A DNA stretch of 64,000 nucleotides from Chelydra serpentina. Its lineage: Eukaryota > Chordata > Testudines > Chelydridae. Positions 54,831 through 64,000 of this stretch are shown here, piece after piece; position 1 is the first letter of the stretch; the number at the start of each line of letters is the position of its first letter. The stretch spans positions 3,410,001 to 3,474,000 of the forward strand of contig JBAIAC010000054.1 in the NCBI GenBank assembly GCA_037349315.1. Reading direction: 5' to 3'. A program made the translations under genes and the position numbers. Below the pieces are notes generated by a model that did no database searches, had not been told where the DNA came from, and saw nothing but the letters and a program-made list of their open reading frames with translations.

Positions 54831-55084
54831 CGCCCCGCCCCCCCCCGAGTTACGTTCTGAAGTTCCGCCGCCAGAACAGCTGTCTGGCGGCTTCACGGTT
54901 TCTGGGAGGGAGGGGGGAGGAGCGGGGAGCCGCGCGCTCAGGGGAGGAGGCGGAGAAGGGGCGGGGCCTAATGGAAGGGGCGGGGCTGGGGGCAGCGAGG
55001 GGGCGGGGTCAGTGATGCGGCCCTCGGGCCAATGCACAAGTCCTCATGTGGCCCTCGTGGTCATTTGAGTTTGAGACCCCCTGC
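54831..55084 (-). repeat. GC-rich repeat with a hAT-like terminus
   Basis: Reversed, it starts CAGGGGGTCTCAAACTCAAA, then TGACCACGAGGGCCACATGA and GGCCCGAGGGCCGCATCACT, which I associate with a turtle hAT-type element. It abuts the right side of the Harbinger element where the TIR should be. The other end and target duplication are not visible. Confidence 0.5.
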
Positions 55085-56564
55085 ACTGGACTATTGGCTC
55101 ATAAACTGGAACTGCTGCTGGCTGTTTCGCTGAGGAGATTTTGGAGGGGGATGAGACACTGCTACTCTCCTCAAGCTCTGGAAAATCCAGGCCCTGCACA
55201 TGGCCTTGCATTTGAGGCTGCACTAGAGAAACTGAGAGCTCCTCCCTGTGAGATCAGAGGGGCTGAGTCTGGCTGTGCATGTGTGCCGAAGTGTAAGGGT
55301 GTGTATGGTCTGTCAAAGCTGGCACTGAAACATAGGCACAGCAACAAAATGGGGAAAGCTGTACAAAGAACACCTATAGGCTTGCTGCCTAGTAGCTTGT
55401 GTTGGAAAGTTATCCCAAAGTTTTCCCCCTACCATTTGCCTGCAGGAGTTTGTGTGTATTACTAAGAAACTGTCTCTCTTTGAAGCTGACTGGGAGCCAT
55501 TGTTAACACCTAGATTCAGGGCTCTGCGTATCTTAGCTCTGAGGATTAACTCTGTACACTCGGATTCTTCAGCCCTCGAAATAGACAGAGCTTCTCATCA
55601 CGTTTTATGTTATTACTGTTAACTTTACCTCACGAGATCTGGAAGCACTAGTAGAGGGGGATCCCGATCTTTGGGTATATTGAATTGTTTTCTACAAACA
55701 CAGTTCCACTGCTAGAAACACAATTACAATTAAAGGAGCAGGACTTATTCCCCCTGAAGTATTGTTACAAAACATAACGACCCTCTTGTGTAAACAGATT
55801 GGCTCTAAATGCATCACATTGTTCAAGCCTCCAGTGTCTGCAAAGTGGAAGGATTGTGGCTGCAGTGGTGTAACCAGCCCATCTGTTTTGCCTGCTAATA
55901 TGACAGGAGGAAATCAATTAGCCAAGTTGATAAACATGCTTTTTCTTCACCCTGGTGAGCATCTCAGTTGTAAAAATGCCCCATGGGCTCCATTCAGAGT
56001 CAAGAGAGCCTTCGCTACCCTCCGGTTTGCAGCTACAGTTACATGAGTTGCCACTAATAGACAAGCCAGCCACTCCCATGGGGGCTAGACCTGATCCATT
56101 TGCAGTGATTTTGCTTCCCAATAAAATTAAAACGATTGGGAAGATGCCCTGGTCTGTGAAGACTGCGTTCCCCTGCTCCAGCAGCACTGAGCTGCCTTGT
56201 ACACAGCTCACCAGGCCAGTGGAGGATTCCTCCTACTTAAGGGAATCCCCCAGGCCTCTCAAGTGCACCAGGTTTTGTGGGACGTTTCGCAGTGTGGTTG
56301 AGTCCAGCTGCTTGTTCTGCTGCATGGCAAAAGCAGGCAACATTGTGCCGGGAGAGGTGTCTCCTTGAAGGTGCCTTGTACTCTAGGGTAACGTAGGTAG
56401 GAGCCATTCATCCAAATCTTAACTCTACTGCTTGAGCCTCATATTGCTCGGCACTTCATAAGCTTATTTAGGGCTAAGCTTCACCCCCTGACCCGAGAAG
56501 CTCTGCCTCTAGGCCTCGGTGCTTTTGAAAATCCCACTGGGTGCCTACCTGAATCTTTAGCCAC
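55085..56564. other. No recognised gene or repeat
   Basis: Frames of up to 139 codons (plus 55046-55465, plus 55955-56368) contain no recognisable domain. Nothing assignable. Confidence 0.4.
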
Positions 56565-56572
56565 ATCAATAC

Positions 56573-57325
56573 CAGTAGCGTAGCCGGGGTGGGAGCAGGG
56601 GGAGCGGCCGCGCCCCCTGGGAGGAGAAGCGGGGCTAAGGCGCCTCCCGAGCCCAGCTGCGGGAGCCAGGCTCGGGGGGCGCTTTAAAGGGCCAGCGGCT
56701 CCCCGCAGCGGCAGGAGTCGCCGGCCCTTTAAAGCGCCCCAGCCCAGCTCAGCTCAGCTCCGGCAGCGGGGCTGGTGGGTGGGGGGGCGCTTTAAAGGGC
56801 CAGCAGCTCCCCTCAGCGGAAGGAGCCACTGGCCTTTTAAAGCGCCCCACTCCAGCCCAGCTCCGGCAGAGGGGTTGGGGGGGGGACGCTTTAAAGGGCC
56901 AGCGGCTCCCCGCAGCGCCTGGAGCCCCGGGCCCTTTAAAGCACCCGCCCCAGCCCAGCTCCGGCAGTGGGGCCGGTGGGTGGGGGGGGGCTTTAAAGGG
57001 CCAGCGGCTCCCCTCAGCGGAAGGAGCCACTGGCCTTTTAAAGCGCCCCCCACCAGCCCAGCTCCGGCAGCGGGGCTGGGGGGGGGCGCGTTAAAGGGCC
57101 AGCGGCTCCCCGCAGCAGCTGGAGCCCCGGGCCCTTTAAAGCACCCCCCCAGCCCAGCTCCGGCAGCGGGGCTGGGGGGGGGCGCTTTAAAGGGCCAGCG
57201 CCTCCCCGCAGCGACTGGAGCCCCGGGCCCTTTAAAGTGCCGCCGGGTGAGTACAGGGGGAGCGGGGAGGCGCCTTTTTATAGCGCCATCGCTCCCCCTG
57301 TGCTCTAAACCTGGCTACGCCACTG
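56573..57325 (+). mobile_element. 753-bp hAT-type element made of hairpin units, exact TSD
   Basis: Starts CAGTAGCGTAGCCGGGG and ends CCTGGCTACGCCACTG, flanked by exact ATCAATAC copies (56565-56572 and 57326-57333). The interior is about six tandem units of about 100 bp, each with CTTTAAAGGGCC, then CAGCGGCTCCCC, then GGCCCTTTAAAG, so each unit can fold on itself. Long frames on both strands (up to 186 codons) come from the absence of stops in this GC-rich array. Confidence 0.88.
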
Positions 57326-57333
57326 ATCAATAC

Positions 57334-58566
57334 CTCTAAAAATCCGGCCCTGAGTCACTTTTGAAAATGGGACGTAAGCTCCTGAGTCACTTCAGTGCTT
57401 TTGGAAATGTTTTCCCGAGCGACTTGCCTCCAGTCGATGCCGAAAAGTATCTTGGAAATAGCTCGGCAATGGAGTATTTTCATCCCCAAACTGTCTGTCG
57501 CGTGGGCTTTGCCAGACCTCTCTTTGGTCGGCTGGTGCCTCGGCAGTGACAGCGGCCATTTGCAGAGCAGTCTGGGTGAGAGATCATAAAGGGATCGAAC
57601 CTTCAGTACATCTCCAGCTCTTGTTGACTACAGAGTGCCCCAGTACCAGATATTTGTGGATTTAGGAAGATATCTCACCAGCTCCAGGGCTCACTGTGTT
57701 CACATACGGGGCCGGGTGGAAATGGAGTGGCTTCAAATCAGTCTAAGAGCAGAATCGGGCCCTAATGAATCTTTAATTCATGTCCCAGTTACAGCTCTGC
57801 TCCTGCCACTTTGCACATGAAAATGAGTAATTGTCTTCTCAGCTGCTCTGTTTTCCTGCCTCTATGGAAGCAAATCCAGCCCAGCTGCCTATGTGACACT
57901 CATGGGGAGGGGGGTTTGGGCACTGACCCAGTCGCTTTGGTCTCTGTGACCTAAAAGCAAGACTCCTTCCTCCTCTCTCTCCACAGGATCCCCAAATTGC
58001 CCAGCTCTGCTCATCAGCCTGGGACTTGGCTTTGCATTTCAGCCAGAGTTGCACTGGTCTAAGGCTGCTACTTTATTCAAAGCAGACTCTAACGTGAAGT
58101 CAAAAGACTCCAATGTTCTTTGAAAGGTTTGTTGCTGAAAAAGTCACCTCCACTGAGACCCTGGATGGGAAGTGAGCAGAGAGCACTTCCTGACATGCTG
58201 AATTTGCCCCTTTCCTGCAGACATCTCTAACGGACACGGTGGAAAGAAACTCTTTGCTCCCCACCCTCAGCCCCACTTGGAGTCCATCTGTCTCTCGGGT
58301 CTCTTCTCCCCCTAGGAGAAGCCATGAGGGCAGAGAGAGGAAAAGAAAGAGGCCTCCTTAAAGCAAAGAAAATCCTAATTCTAGGGATATTTTAAAAGGA
58401 AAAACTAAGGGATAAAGAAAGAAACAACCCCAAATGGTCATGTCCCAAAGCAGAATGCACTCTGCATGCCAAGGCTGAGCCTGGGGTTCCCAGCTGAGGG
58501 GAAATTAACAGCTCTGAAACGATCAGTATGGACAGGCATCGGGAAACAGAGAAAACAAACAAACTT
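57334..58566. other. No recognised feature
   Basis: Mixed DNA, short frames, no repeat identified. Confidence 0.4.
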
Positions 58567-58890
58567 CTGCCACATAAAAAGAACAGGATTACTTGTGGCA
58601 CCTTAGAGACTAATAAATTTATTTCAGCATAAGCTTTCGTGGGTTAGAACCCACTTCATCAGATGCATGGAATGGAACATACAGTGAGCAGATATTTATA
58701 CATTCAGAGAAACATGAAAAGGTGGAAGTGCCTATGCCAACTTTAAGAGGCTAATTAATTAAGAGGAACTATGTCAGCAGGGGAAAAAAACTTTTGAAGT
58801 GATAATCAAGATGGCCCATTGTGGACAGTTGACACAAAGGTGTGAGTGAGGATAGTTAACTTAAGGGAAATAGATTATTTGCAGGGCTGT
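58567..58890 (-). repeat. Penelope-like terminal repeat fragment
   Basis: ATTACTTGTGGCACCTTAGA, then CATAAGCTTTCGTGGGTTAG, TTTAAGAGGCTAATTAATTA and GAAGTGATAATCAAGATGGC: collinear with 16885-17175 of the inner Penelope copy. It stops before the endonuclease. Confidence 0.88.
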
Positions 58891-58904
58891 CATCACATGA
58901 GACT

Positions 58905-60655
58905 TACAGAAGAACATCCATACGGGGTCAGACCAGTGACCCATCTAGCCCAGGACCTGGTCTTCGGACAGTGGCCAATACCTTCAGAGGGAACCAACAG
59001 AACAGGGCAATCATCGAGTGACCCACTTGTGTACTCCCAGCTTCTGACAGTCAGAGGCTAGGGACACCCTAGACCGTAGGTTTGCATCCAGGACCATCCT
59101 GGCTAATAGCTATTGATGGATCTATCCTCCGTGAACTTATCTAGTTCTTTTTGAACCTAGCTATAGTTTTAGCCTTCACAAGATCCCCTGGCAACAAGTT
59201 ACACAAGGTGCCTTCCTTTTGTTTGTTTTAAGCCTATTCATTTCATTGGGTGACCCCTAATTCCTGTGTTACGTGAAGGAATAAATAACACTTCCATATT
59301 CACTTTCTCCACACCAGTCATGATTTATAGACCTCTATCATATCCCCACTTAGCCATCTCTTTTCCAAGCTGAAAAGTCCCAGTCTTTTTAATCTCTCCT
59401 CACATGAAAGCTGTTCCATACCCTTAATCATTTTTGTTGTCTTTCTGTGTACCTTTTCCAATTCAAATATATGTTTTCTGAGCTGGGGTGACCGGAACTA
59501 CATTCAGTATTCAAGAGTGATCGTACCATGGATTTATATAGAGGAGTTATGATATTTATTGTCTTATTATCTATCCCTTTCCTAATGACTCCTAACATTC
59601 TGTTGTTAGCTTTTTTTGACTGCTGCCCCATATTGAGTGGCTGTTTTCAGAGAACTATCTACAATGACTCCAAGATCTCTTTCTTGAGTGGTAACAGCTA
59701 ATTTAGACCCCATCATTTTGTATGCATGGTTTATTTATTTTGTATGTATGTTTTATGTATTTATGTTTTGTATGTATGATTATGTTTTCCAATGTGCATT
59801 ACTTAGCATTTATCAACATTGAATTTCATCTGTCATTTTGTTGCCCTGTGACCCAGTTTAGTGAGATCCCTATATAAATCTTTGCAGGCAGCTTTGGACT
59901 TAACTATCTTGAGTAATTTTGTATCCTCTCCAAATTTTTCCACCTCACTGTTTAGCCCTTTTCCCAGATCATTTATGAATATGTTGAATAGGACTGGTCC
60001 CAGAACAGACCCCTGGGGGACACCACTATTTACCTCTCTCCATTCTGAAAACTGACCGTTTATTCCTACCTTTTGTTTCCTGTCTTTTAACCAATTACTG
60101 ATACATTAGAGAACTTTTCCTCTTATCCCATGACCGCTTACTTTGCTTAAGAGCCTTTCATGAGGGATCTTGTCAAAGACTTTCTGAAAGTCCAAGTACG
60201 CTATATCCACTAGTATCAGAGGGGTAGCCATGTTAGTCTGGATCTGTAGAAGCTACAAAGGGTCCTGTGGCACCTTATAGACTAACAGAGGTATTGAAGC
60301 AAATACCTCTGTTAGTCTATAAGGTGCCACCGGACCCTTTGTAGCTTCTACTATATCCATTGGATCACCCTTGTCCACGTGCTTGCTGACCCCCTCAAAG
60401 AATTCTCAGAAATTGATGAGGCATGATTTCCCTTTATGAAAGCCGTGTTGTCTCTTCCCCAACAAATCATGTTAATCTCTGTGTCTGATAATTCAGTTCT
60501 TTACTATAGTTCCAACCAATTTGCCTGGTATTGAAGTCAGGCTTACCGGCCTGTCATTGCCAGTATAATCTCTGGAGCCTTTTCTTAAAGAATGGCGTCA
60601 CATTAGCTATCCTCCCATCATCTGGTACAGAAGCTGATTTAAGCAATAGGTTACA
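58905..60655 (-). mobile_element. Long CR1 LINE copy, RT to 3' end, split by a Penelope relic
   Basis: The longest CR1 here, about 1.6 kb without the insert. The 3' UTR module CATACGGGGTCAGACCAGTG lies at about 58922. Coding blocks include YKSMVRSLLN near 59500; the reverse-transcriptase segment reaches 60655. No long frame remains. Its 5' end meets the opposite-strand CR1 at 60686 through a repeated GGTTACATAC. Confidence 0.85.
60215..60349. mobile_element. Penelope relic folded into a 48-bp hairpin
   Basis: After a Penelope head (TCAGAGGGGTAGCCATGTTA), arm 60248-60295 and arm 60302-60349 are reverse complements at 47 of 48 positions, with a 6-nt loop. The flanks repeat CTATATCCA (60201-60209 and 60351-60359), and the CR1 sequence resumes after it, so this is an insertion with target duplication. 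Confidence 0.85.
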
Positions 60656-60685
60656 TACCACACTAAGCAACAGGTTACATACATA

Positions 60686-61325
60686 CAGACTAGGGACTGA
60701 GTGGCTAGACAGCAGTTCTGCAGAAAAGGATCTAGGGGTTACAGTGGATGAGAAGCTGGATATGAGCCAACAGTGTGCCCTTGTTGCCAAGAAGGCTAAC
60801 GCCACTTTGGGCTGTATAAGTAGGAGCATTGCAGCAGATGGAGGGACGAGATCATTCCCCTCTATTCGGCACTGGTGAGGCCTCATTTGGAGTACTGTGT
60901 CCAGTTTTGGGCCCCACACTACAAGAAGGATGTGGAAAAATTGGAAAGAGTCCAGAGGAGGGCAACAAAAATGATTAGGGGGCTGGAGCACATGACTTAT
61001 GAGGAGAGGCTGAGGGAATTGGGATTATTTAGTCTGCGGAGGAGAAGAATGAGGGGGGATTTGATAGCAGCTTTCACCTACCTGAAGGGGGTTCCAAAGA
61101 GGCTGGATCTAGACTGTTCTCAGTGGTAGAAGATGACAGAACAAGGAGTAATGGTCTGAAGTTGCAGAGTGGGAGGTTTAGGTTGGATATTAGGAAACAC
61201 TTTTTCACTAGGAGGGTGGTGAAGCACTGGAATGGGGTTACCTAGGGAGGTGGTGGTTCTGCTTTGAGCAGGGGATTGGACTAGATGACCCCCTTCCAAC
61301 CCGGATATTCTCCGTTTCTATAAGA
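60686..61325 (+). mobile_element. CR1 LINE, RT C-terminus to 3' end
   Basis: [40 protein letters not shown] and, after a 1-bp frameshift near 60850, [40 protein letters not shown]. Near 61254 about 60-70 bp coding the ESPSLEVFK region are deleted. The 3' end CCTTCCAACCCGGATATTCT is decayed. Confidence 0.92.
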
Positions 61326-61587
61326 ACACACAATGCACGGTGCCAGTGTCTGAGTGAGGCGACCTGCAGATCTGACCCTCACTCCCATAGCCTGCAGCAC
61401 TTCCATTGCATCGGATGAGGCTGCAAACTATCTGTGTTCTGGTAAGACATCCTAGGAACCAAAATGTCTGGATGAAACAGCTGCTAACACTGACAAGAGG
61501 TGGTTTGATGAGTGTTTTGCTTCTCTTTCTGTTCATTGCCTGATCCCCTAACTCACTCCTAAAATGAGGCTGCTAACCTCCTTAGAA
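61326..61587. other. No recognised feature
   Basis: Short unassigned spacer between two CR1 copies of opposite orientation. Confidence 0.4.
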
Positions 61588-62205
61588 TCATAGAATCTCA
61601 GGGTTGGAAGGGACCTCAGGAAGTCATCTAGTCCAACCCCCTGCTCAAAGCAGGACCAACCCCAACTAGATCATCCCAGCCAGGGCTTTGTCAAGCCTGA
61701 CCTTAAAAACATCTAAGGAAGGAGATTCCACCACCTCCCTAGGTAACCCATTCCAGTGCTTCACCACCCTACTAGTGAAAAAGTTTTTCCTAATATCCAA
61801 CCTAAACCTCCCACTCTGCAACTTCAGACCATTACTCCTTATTCTGTCATCTTCTACCACTGAGAACAGTCTAGATCCAGCCTCTTTGGAACCCCCTTTT
61901 AGGTAGTTGAAAGCAGCTATCAAATCCCCCCTCACTCTTCTCTTCTGCAGGCTAAACAATCCCAGTTCCCTCAGCCTCTCCTCATAAGTCATGTGCTCCA
62001 GCCCCCTAATCATTTATCCACATCCTTCTTGTAGTGTGGGGCCCAAAACTGGACACAGTACTCCAAATGAGGCCTCACCAGTGCCGAATAGAGGGGAATA
62101 ATCACGTCCCTCGATCTCCTGGTAATGCTCCTACTTATACTGCCCAAAATGCCATTAGCCTTCTTGGCAACAAGGGCACACTGTTGACTCATATTCAGCT
62201 TTTCG
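61588..62205 (-). mobile_element. CR1 LINE, RT C-terminus to 3' end, well preserved
   Basis: Minus frames 62192-62010 ([40 protein letters not shown]) and 62013-61666 ([40 protein letters not shown], to LDKALAGMI). Only a few missing bases around 62013 separate the frames. The 3' end at 61588 has the reversed TCATAGAATC repeat. It is probably one of the youngest CR1 copies here. Confidence 0.93.
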
Positions 62206-62790
62206 TCCTTGTCCCTCTACTCCCCAATACGTGCATGCAGAATGTTTCATTTAATCCATATCTGATTCCTCTTCTCTAGCCTTGACGTAATGTTCCCTTC
62301 GTAGAGGATGAAATCAAAATGACCTTATTTTCCTCCTAATTCTCTTCGGCTACTCCATGGTCTCAGCATCCTCCTCACTGTATTCTGGGGCTCTGCTCTT
62401 CACTAGAGCACTTCTCCACAGGAAAGAGCAGGCTTGTGGAAAACAGACCCTTGGTAAGGTAGCTCTAGCAATCTAGCTAGCTTGGCACCTCTGAGGAGCC
62501 CACCCCCTGCAATGTCCTATCTTAGCACAGACCATCTAACTGAATGGCACCAGACTGAGCATCCATCCCATGTCCTATCACTGTTCTTGTTTTGTCTCCG
62601 TGAGCCAGGCCATTACTGAGGGAAATCCTGGACAGACAGATGTACCGTACAGTGACCTGACGGTGAAAAACTCAGGCTCTCCTTGATCTCCATTGCTAAG
62701 GACTCCAGAGCTGGGGCCTTTCATTGAAAAGACCATAGCCCTGAAGGCTCAGATATGACAGCCATGAAGGCCATAGGAATACCTGGGAAG

Positions 62791-62821
<31 letters not shown>

Positions 62822-64000
62822 TATCCATGGGGAACTGTACGTTAGGGGTATGGAAGAGTCTGATAGCCAGCGCTGAGCCTCACCACACTTTGAATGATCT
62901 AATAGGACTCTTGTCACTGGTACATTTTTAAATCTGTTTGAAAAGCTAAAGAAACTCAGGCAGAATGGTCGGTGCAGAGGAAGGCAGGCAAGGGTTAGCA
63001 AATGCAGCAGCATCCATTTGGAAAAAGTCTTAAAATGTCATTTCCGTTTTTGAAAACAAAACTTGGAAAGCTCCCACATAGACACAGACAAAATAGTCAC
63101 ATTGGGAAATATGGAACTGCGCACTTAACAACCCCATAACTTAACTCTGCCCCATATCCTTGACTTAAAATCAGCCAGACGAGTAAAGACAGATCGTTAG
63201 GTCTTTGGGACAGGGAATTTCTTTTGTTCTGTTTGCACGGCACCTGGCTCAACAGAGTCCTTGTCCATGACCGAGGCTCCTAAGTGCGATGATAATACAA
63301 ATAATCATTGTAACAAAGCCATTCACAGAGCAGAGACGGCTGCATTCATCATTCGCTTAAAAAAATTAATCAACACCTCTCCAGACTCCCTACTGTACAG
63401 TGATTTCCCACTCTGGTACTATTTAAACCAAACTCCTCCATCACTAAGCCACAGCTTATTTTACAGAGGGACCCAGTCTAGAGAGAAGCTCACCCCTTGT
63501 CACTGCATGAGTCTGCAAAGAGGGGGGGGGCTGTAATCCCCCACTTTTCTCCACTGGCACATGTGCCTCCAAATATAATTGTGCAGCCAATCCTGGTTAG
63601 CAGGGGTACATGGATGAGGTAAGGAACGGCAATGCCCTCATCTGTCCATTTTCGGTCTGAAATTAGATTTATATTTTACATATAATCTTCATTTGGGGTT
63701 TCCTGGCTTTATAATATTTTCAATCAAACCGTTATTTTACAGCTGAGGGTTTGATACTGTAGCGAAGCAGAGTACAGGTGAAGAGGAGGGAGAACAATCC
63801 GTTGAGGCTGCCGCTATTTCTGGACCATGATATGGAGACAAAGTTAAGGTTGTTTGGAGTATCTGAGTTGTGCATTTCCATATTTTCCACAGTGATTAGT
63901 ATTAATATCTGAGGCTGCAAAGAGGCTGGCAGGGTTGGCAGTTATAACAGATCAGAATTACATCTTTTTTTTGTAATGTGTTTTAATAGATTAAGTCACA
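62206..64000. other. Unassigned DNA with a GA microsatellite and MIR-like tail
   Basis: No gene recognised. (GA)n at about 62793-62822. About 63195-63310 (GGGACAGGGAATTTCTTTTG, then GATGATAATACAAATAATCA) resembles the 3' end of a MIR/CORE-type SINE, which explains the plus frame at 63261. Confidence 0.45.
62793..62822 (+). repeat. (GA)n microsatellite
   Basis: About 15 uninterrupted GA dinucleotides. Confidence 0.95.

Noticed and set aside
56749..57339. Long frames on both strands (up to 186 codons) with repeated GPLK/KAP motifs
   Set aside because: They lie inside a GC-rich tandem array in a transposable element; stop codons are rare there by composition.

Overview
The window looks like nuclear DNA from a turtle or tortoise (Testudines); another sauropsid is possible but less likely. 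The evidence is the repeat content: many CR1 LINE copies, tRNA-derived SINEs that end in a CR1 tail (the tortoise pol III SINE type), Penelope-like elements with GIY-YIG endonuclease, and non-autonomous hAT and Harbinger-type elements in families I associate with turtles. Family recognition is from memory and was not searched. I found no convincing host gene: no multi-exon protein homology, no functional tRNA or rRNA gene, no CRISPR. All clearly recognisable coding sequence belongs to mobile elements.

Layout. 0-7 kb: a terminal repeat scrap, an element with an exact 8-bp target duplication (1322-1825), a 47-bp minisatellite (1994-2690), a tRNA-Leu-like pseudogene (5911-6000) and a hAT-type insert nested in a TIR element (6264-6883). 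7-15 kb: CR1 copies on both strands, a GC-rich hAT-type element, and a 691-bp hAT-type element nested in another TIR element (12988-13991). 15.9-19.8 kb: a Penelope-like element with long inverted termini and an 8-bp duplication, interrupted by a second Penelope copy. 24.5-27.0 kb: a strongly deleted minus-strand endogenous retrovirus with one full LTR, a PPT-like tract, an internal ORF and a partial U3. 27.9-29.5 kb: a minus-strand intronless gene of a repeated zinc-finger/putative DDE family, broken by two stops and one frameshift. 30-49 kb: mostly unassigned DNA with SINEs, MIR-like SINEs, LTR-like repeats, small TIR elements, a perfect 33-bp inverted repeat and a hidden hAT transposase C-terminus (47835-48059). 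49.9-54.8 kb: a Harbinger element, the richest locus. It has an intact 429-aa transposase, a convergent two-exon Myb/SANT gene and a third 96-aa ORF on the plus strand inside the putative Myb-gene intron. 55-64 kb: a hAT-type element built from hairpin units, then CR1 copies in both directions, one carrying a Penelope relic that is a 48-bp-arm hairpin.

How the pieces relate. In the Harbinger locus the transposase (catalysis) and the Myb-like protein (DNA binding, and in known systems nuclear import) are the expected pair; the third ORF is of unknown role. The CR1 LINEs probably supplied reverse transcriptase to the tRNA SINEs that share their 3' tail. Five different non-autonomous elements here have exact 8-bp duplications, which points to repeated hAT-type mobilisation. 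The order of nesting (SINE in CR1, Penelope in CR1, Penelope in Penelope, hAT in MITE, LTR in SINE) gives a relative history of the locus.
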